Assembly (NCBI GenBank): GCA_003552785.1
Contig: PUOQ01000033.1
Coordinates: 1-6,404 of the forward strand
Length of the DNA stretch: 6,404 bases
Source of the DNA: Dehalococcoidia bacterium
GTDB taxonomy: Bacteria > Chloroflexota > Dehalococcoidia > Dehalococcoidales > CSSed11-197
Direction: 5' to 3'
Positions within the stretch are counted from its first letter, which is position 1, and every line of letters starts with the position of its first letter. The notes beneath the pieces were generated by a model. The model ran no database searches and was not told the DNA's origin. It saw only the letters and a list, made by a program, of their open reading frames with translations. Both the position numbers and the translations under genes were made by a program. This document shows positions 5,706-6,404 of this stretch, piece after piece.

Positions 5706-5730
5706 AGGCTTTAGCCTCATTTATTTTTTG
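5706..5730 (+). terminator. Short hairpin with T tract, probable terminator
   Basis: AGGCT-TT-AGCCT (5706-5717) is a short perfect inverted repeat, followed by CATTTATTTTTTG. It lies 13 bases after the larger hairpin. The pair probably ends transcripts coming from the rhodanese-like gene. Confidence 0.5.
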
Positions 5731-5813
5731 TAAAACTTTACATTACTTTCTTCCTCATTCTGAAAAACTTTCTGGCCCAGACCGCTCCTGGCAAAGATGT
5801 CTTGTATTCTGAA

Positions 5814-5842
5814 TTAACCGTGTCGCAACTGTTTGTTATAAT
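5814..5842 (+). promoter_or_regulatory. Upstream promoter candidate for the PAS gene
   Basis: TTAACC (5814-5819), a 17-base spacer, and a perfect TATAAT (5837-5842). It would give a 5' leader of about 125 bases before the PAS gene. It is weaker at -35 than the candidate at 5870. Confidence 0.4.
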
Positions 5843-5869
5843 TAAACCCAGATTATTACTGTTATTGTC

Positions 5870-5898
5870 TTGACTCTGGTTATCGGCAAAAGCATAAT
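5870..5898 (+). promoter_or_regulatory. Likely promoter of the PAS-domain gene
   Basis: TTGACT (5870-5875, five of six), exactly 17 bases of spacer, and CATAAT (5893-5898, five of six). Transcription would begin near 5905, leaving a leader of about 70 bases that contains the Shine-Dalgarno. This is the best sigma70-type match in the window. Confidence 0.6.
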
Positions 5899-5973
5899 GG
5901 GTGAAAATATTTTTAAACACGGCTAAATTTTTGGCCAATTTCAACAAAAAAATCGTATAGAAGGGGAGGAGAA

Positions 5974-6404
5974 ATGAAAGAAGGGGGCAATACTGAAGAA
6001 AAACTGAAGAACTACAGCCTTAAGCTATCCTTTATAGTCAATAATTTTCATGGCGGGCTGTTAATGGAAACAACTGAACGCACCATTGAATTTGCCAATG
6101 CTGGTTTTTGCGAAATCTTCTCAATCCCCTTGGAACCCGAACAGTTGACCGGTTTCGATTGCCGTGACGCTGCCCGGCAATCGAAAAGCATGTTTAAGGA
6201 CCCCAATGGTTTTGTTGAAAGGATCGACTCTATAGTAGAAAATGGCAAACCGGTATACTTCGAGCTTCTGGAAACTAAAGACGGTAAATTTTTGGAAAGA
6301 GACTATGTCCCTGTCTATGATGATGGCTGCCTTATAAACCATTTATGGATTTACCGGGATGTAACACGGCGGGTGAAAGCCGAAAAGGAAACAGAAAAAG
6401 CCGC
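5974..6404 (+). CDS. PAS-domain sensory protein, N-terminal part (cut by the window edge)
   Basis: An open frame from ATG 5974 runs off the window with no stop, giving 143 residues. A strong Shine-Dalgarno (GGGGAGGAG, 5963-5971) lies directly before the start. Residues about 20-130 form a PAS domain: FIVNNFHGGLLMETTERTIE and FANAGFCEIFSIP near the start, then the PAS core. It closes with WIYRDVTRRVKAEKE, the D-(I/V)-T-x-R signature that ends many PAS domains before a coiled-coil linker. No transmembrane segment precedes it, so sensing is probably cytoplasmic. The output domain (histidine kinase, GGDEF or further PAS) lies beyond the edge and cannot be stated. It has its own promoter region and is separated from the rhodanese-like gene by terminator hairpins, so a functional link to its neighbours is not implied. 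Confidence 0.85.
   Translation, partial: MKEGGNTEEKLKNYSLKLSFIVNNFHGGLLMETTERTIEFANAGFCEIFSIPLEPEQLTGFDCRDAARQSKSMFKDPNGFVERIDSIVENGKPVYFELLETKDGKFLERDYVPVYDDGCLINHLWIYRDVTRRVKAEKETEKA

Larger units (their letters stand above)
5555..5973. other. Intergenic stretch with hairpins and promoters, no gene seen
   Basis: These 419 bases hold no convincing gene on either strand. The part just after the rhodanese stop does not continue that domain in any frame. The middle holds two hairpins (5654-5693 and 5706-5717), and the last 160 bases are AT-rich with two promoter candidates facing the PAS gene. A 69-codon reverse-strand frame (5738-5947) has no ribosome binding site or recognisable sequence. 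Confidence 0.7.

Noticed and set aside
5738..5947. Reverse-strand frame of 69 codons in the intergenic region
   Set aside because: The bases before its start show no Shine-Dalgarno on that strand, the translation resembles nothing I recognise, and the region carries promoters and hairpins serving the + strand.

Overview
The window reads as chromosomal DNA from an anaerobic bacterium, and every gene I can support is on the + strand. The export signals, the iron-sulfur and molybdenum chemistry and the general style of the proteins suggest an uncultured Chloroflexota / Dehalococcoidia-like lineage. That placement is a low-confidence impression, because no marker gene is present.

Layout. Positions 1-195 are a leader with a strong Shine-Dalgarno, a seven-codon open frame, and a second Shine-Dalgarno set unusually far from the first real gene. 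Positions 196-4234 are a tight three-gene operon for an exported molybdenum hydroxylase of the xanthine dehydrogenase family, in the order Fe-S subunit, molybdopterin subunit, FAD subunit. It ends at a strong rho-independent terminator (4268-4320). Next, a promoter at 4366-4394 drives a small membrane-anchored protein carrying two separated CxxC-x-x-x-G motifs (4427-5041). A rhodanese-like exported protein follows (5099-5554). The stretch 5555-5973 holds two hairpins and two promoter candidates. The window ends inside a PAS-domain sensory protein (5974 to the edge).

How the operon works together. The Fe-S subunit carries both a twin-arginine motif and a lipobox cysteine. The other two subunits have no signal, so the folded complex is probably exported by Tat on the Fe-S subunit's signal and tethered outside the membrane. 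Electrons would run from the Mo site through two [2Fe-2S] clusters to FAD and a probable extra [4Fe-4S] cluster in the FAD subunit, as in E. coli PaoABC. The substrate and the final electron acceptor are not visible. The Fe-S subunit also has two tandem repeats that fit a C2H2 zinc-finger spacing but have lost nearly all metal ligands.

Most interesting point. In the rhodanese-like gene the frame is interrupted by two TGA codons, spaced TGA-ATA-TGA. They fall exactly where this kind of rhodanese has its active-site CxCP motif, and the frame then continues with family-like sequence (PDESAS...AAERLLEL) to a TAA at 5552-5554. This could be a double-selenocysteine (UxU) rhodanese or a recently inactivated gene; I favour the first only moderately. 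No other gene in the window has an in-frame TGA or uses TGA as its stop.
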